Shown one piece after another: positions 30,471 through 31,927 of a DNA stretch of 31,927 nucleotides. Below the pieces are notes generated by a model, which saw only the letters and a program-made list of their open reading frames with translations, had not been told where the DNA came from and ran no database searches. The stretch spans positions 1 to 31,927 of the forward strand of contig JAKSYS010000702.1 of assembly GCA_022925895.1 (NCBI GenBank), in the 5' to 3' direction. Position 1 is the stretch's first letter. Every line of letters starts with the position of its first letter. A program made the translations under genes and the position numbers. The stretch is from Fragilaria crotonensis. Lineage: Eukaryota; Bacillariophyta; Fragilariophyceae; Fragilariales; Fragilariaceae.

Positions 30471-30921
30471 AGCCCCAACTGAATTCCCTCTCTATCAGTC
30501 TCCGTCGACGGCTACGTATTTTCATACTATCTCCTGGCTAGTGAGTCGCAAGCTGGCAGGCATCGATAAATCTTGCGTTTGGTTCGACGAAGCAAGACCC
30601 TCCTCGGTCTTTTGCATCGTCTTGCGATTTCCCGCCAGCGCATCGAGAACTGCCAAAATCGCTGAGGTTCCTGTCCTTGTACACAGTACTGTTCGGTACC
30701 AGTATTGTACTGTTGTGCAAGTACCGTGTACCAGTACGAGATTCTACTAGAGTGGCGAGTACACCAAAAAAACTCCAGTCATAGAAATCTTTTTCGTTAA
30801 AAGTTAGTTAAACGTACAAGTAGTGTAGTACAATTGTATTTGGTTAACTCGATCGATGGATGTGTGGGTCGTGAGTCGTGACCCCGAGATCGAGTTAAGT
30901 ACAATAACGATAGTACTGTAC
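30471..30921. promoter_or_regulatory. Upstream region of the large minus-strand gene
   Basis: Leader and promoter region by position. The first 150 bp resemble an untranslated leader; 30670-30760 is dense in GTAC (GTACCAGTATTGTACTG). No defined core promoter element is convincing. Confidence 0.4.
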
Positions 30922-31848
30922 TCGAGTACTCATCTGTTCCAAAATGAATGCTCGAAAAAAAAGTTCCTACAGCAAAAACTGGCATTTCACCGAAACGTCA
31001 TGGCATTCAGATTCCTCGAGATAATTCATTCTTATGGATGTATATATCCTAATGTAAAAGATTGAATTTGAATGTTCATTTTCAACCTCAAAGTTTTGAA
31101 AAACTGCGCATCGTAGGTTTTTTTGCCATAACAGACCAATTTTGACCCGGTTGCTCCAGAACCCATACCAAAGCACGTTCTACGAAGACAAACGAAGAAG
31201 ATCACGTCCTCAGAATAAACCAAGAAGGCGTCTTGATGTTTCTTAAATCGAGCTCAAAGATGCAGCAACAACAGGAAACTTTGCTCGAGGTCGTGTCTGT
31301 TTCTGCAAACACGTTTCATGTGTGAAAGCAAAACTGCCAAAAGCAGAATTCGAATTGGTACATATGTGTACATACAGGTACATATACATAAAGTAGGTAT
31401 AATCTTTATTTGAATCATGTTCGACATTCAAGTATGAATATAAACATCAAGTCCGATTCACCCTTACAAACGGTATGCATTCATTCTTCGTTCATATAAA
31501 AAGTGTGCAATCATACATCATGTGGAAGCGTATATTCATGAAATGATTCGGCTTTTTAAAAATTGAACATATCAATAAACGTAGATGTAATTTCAAAACC
31601 CCCATTCAGAAGCCTCAATACATCCTCTAGAGACGATTGTATCATATATCCCTCAACCTCATTCAAAATCATTCGCACACGAATAATATATGAATAGTTT
31701 TGCGCCTTTTTGTCTAAATATCGGTCGCAAGCCCAACCAATCGTAGAAATCGTACGTACATGTACGTACAAGTCACATGTGGACACTTTCATCCTACGGC
31801 GTGACTTTTTTTGTCCGCGCATTCATTTTGGAACAGATGAGTACTCGA
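30922..31848. mobile_element. Element bounded by perfect 30-bp inverted repeats (927 bp)
   Basis: The first 30 bases (TCGAGTACTCATCTGTTCCA and the next ten) are the exact reverse complement of 31819-31848. Homology continues inward imperfectly through an A/T run (AAAAAAAAGTTCC against GACTTTTTTTG). The inside is AT-rich with no supportable gene and includes the 18-bp palindrome GTACGTACATGTACGTAC (31752-31769). TA lies one base outside each arm, which would suit a Tc1/mariner-type duplication, but that is not decisive. It is probably a MITE or foldback element. Confidence 0.65.
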
Positions 31849-31927
31849 ATACCATATTCAAAGCTCAAGTACCCAGCACTTACATACGGCTACACTAGTT
31901 GTCTACTCGTCCGGAATCCGGAGTCCG

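Noticed and set aside
1-31927. tRNA, rRNA, CRISPR array or bacterial defence system
   Set aside because: No T-arm/acceptor pairing, rRNA-like sequence or regularly spaced direct repeats with unique spacers were seen; gene structure is eukaryotic.

Overview
This is a stretch of nuclear genome from a protist, most likely a pennate-diatom-like stramenopile. The reasons are a splicing factor and a Golgi GRASP protein, GT-AG spliceosomal introns of about 80-120 nt, diatom-type Ty1/copia (CoDi-like) retroelement pieces, a PIF/Harbinger element and long non-coding spacers. No bacterial operon signals, tRNA, rRNA or CRISPR array were seen. The species call is inference.

Layout: 1-1836 is a mosaic of direct, tandem and inverted repeats, including a 274-bp inverted pair that abuts a truncated copia reverse transcriptase/RNase H fragment (about 1837-3279). 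About 3850-5300 holds coding-like debris that I cannot name. 5670-11973 is the conserved gene island: a multi-pass membrane protein (-), SF3B4 (+), GRASP (-, one 99-nt intron), a DUF6544-like protein (-, one 119-nt intron) and a secreted/ER-type MsrA (-). 12408-13196 is a 789-bp non-autonomous Harbinger-like element with a TTA target duplication and perfect palindromes. 13653-14760 holds a Ulp1-like fragment and a second copia fragment (integrase end/pre-RT). 17737-21224 is a near-complete PIF/Harbinger element (TIRs, ORF1, transposase with one catalytic Asp changed to Asn). It sits inside an older pogo/Tigger-like transposase gene, whose two halves lie at about 17350-17736 and 21228-21674. 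22322-23110 has a small hydrophobic plus-strand frame facing a coiled-coil minus-strand gene. 24397-30470 is one very large minus-strand gene of unknown function (about 2000 residues, one clear 81-nt intron). 30922-31848 is flanked by perfect 30-bp inverted repeats.

A striking property of the whole window is that reading frames are broken by single-base gains or losses, often at short homopolymers, while the protein sense continues cleanly in the next frame. This affects the large gene (about ten places), the membrane protein, MsrA, the DUF6544-like gene and the transposons, but not SF3B4 or GRASP. Uncorrected long-read indel error is the simplest reading; pseudogenisation is the alternative. 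Gene coordinates below therefore span several frames.

The genes do not form a pathway. The conserved ones are independent housekeeping genes (splicing, Golgi structure, protein repair) embedded among mobile DNA. Spacers are conspicuously rich in the palindromic tetramer GTAC.
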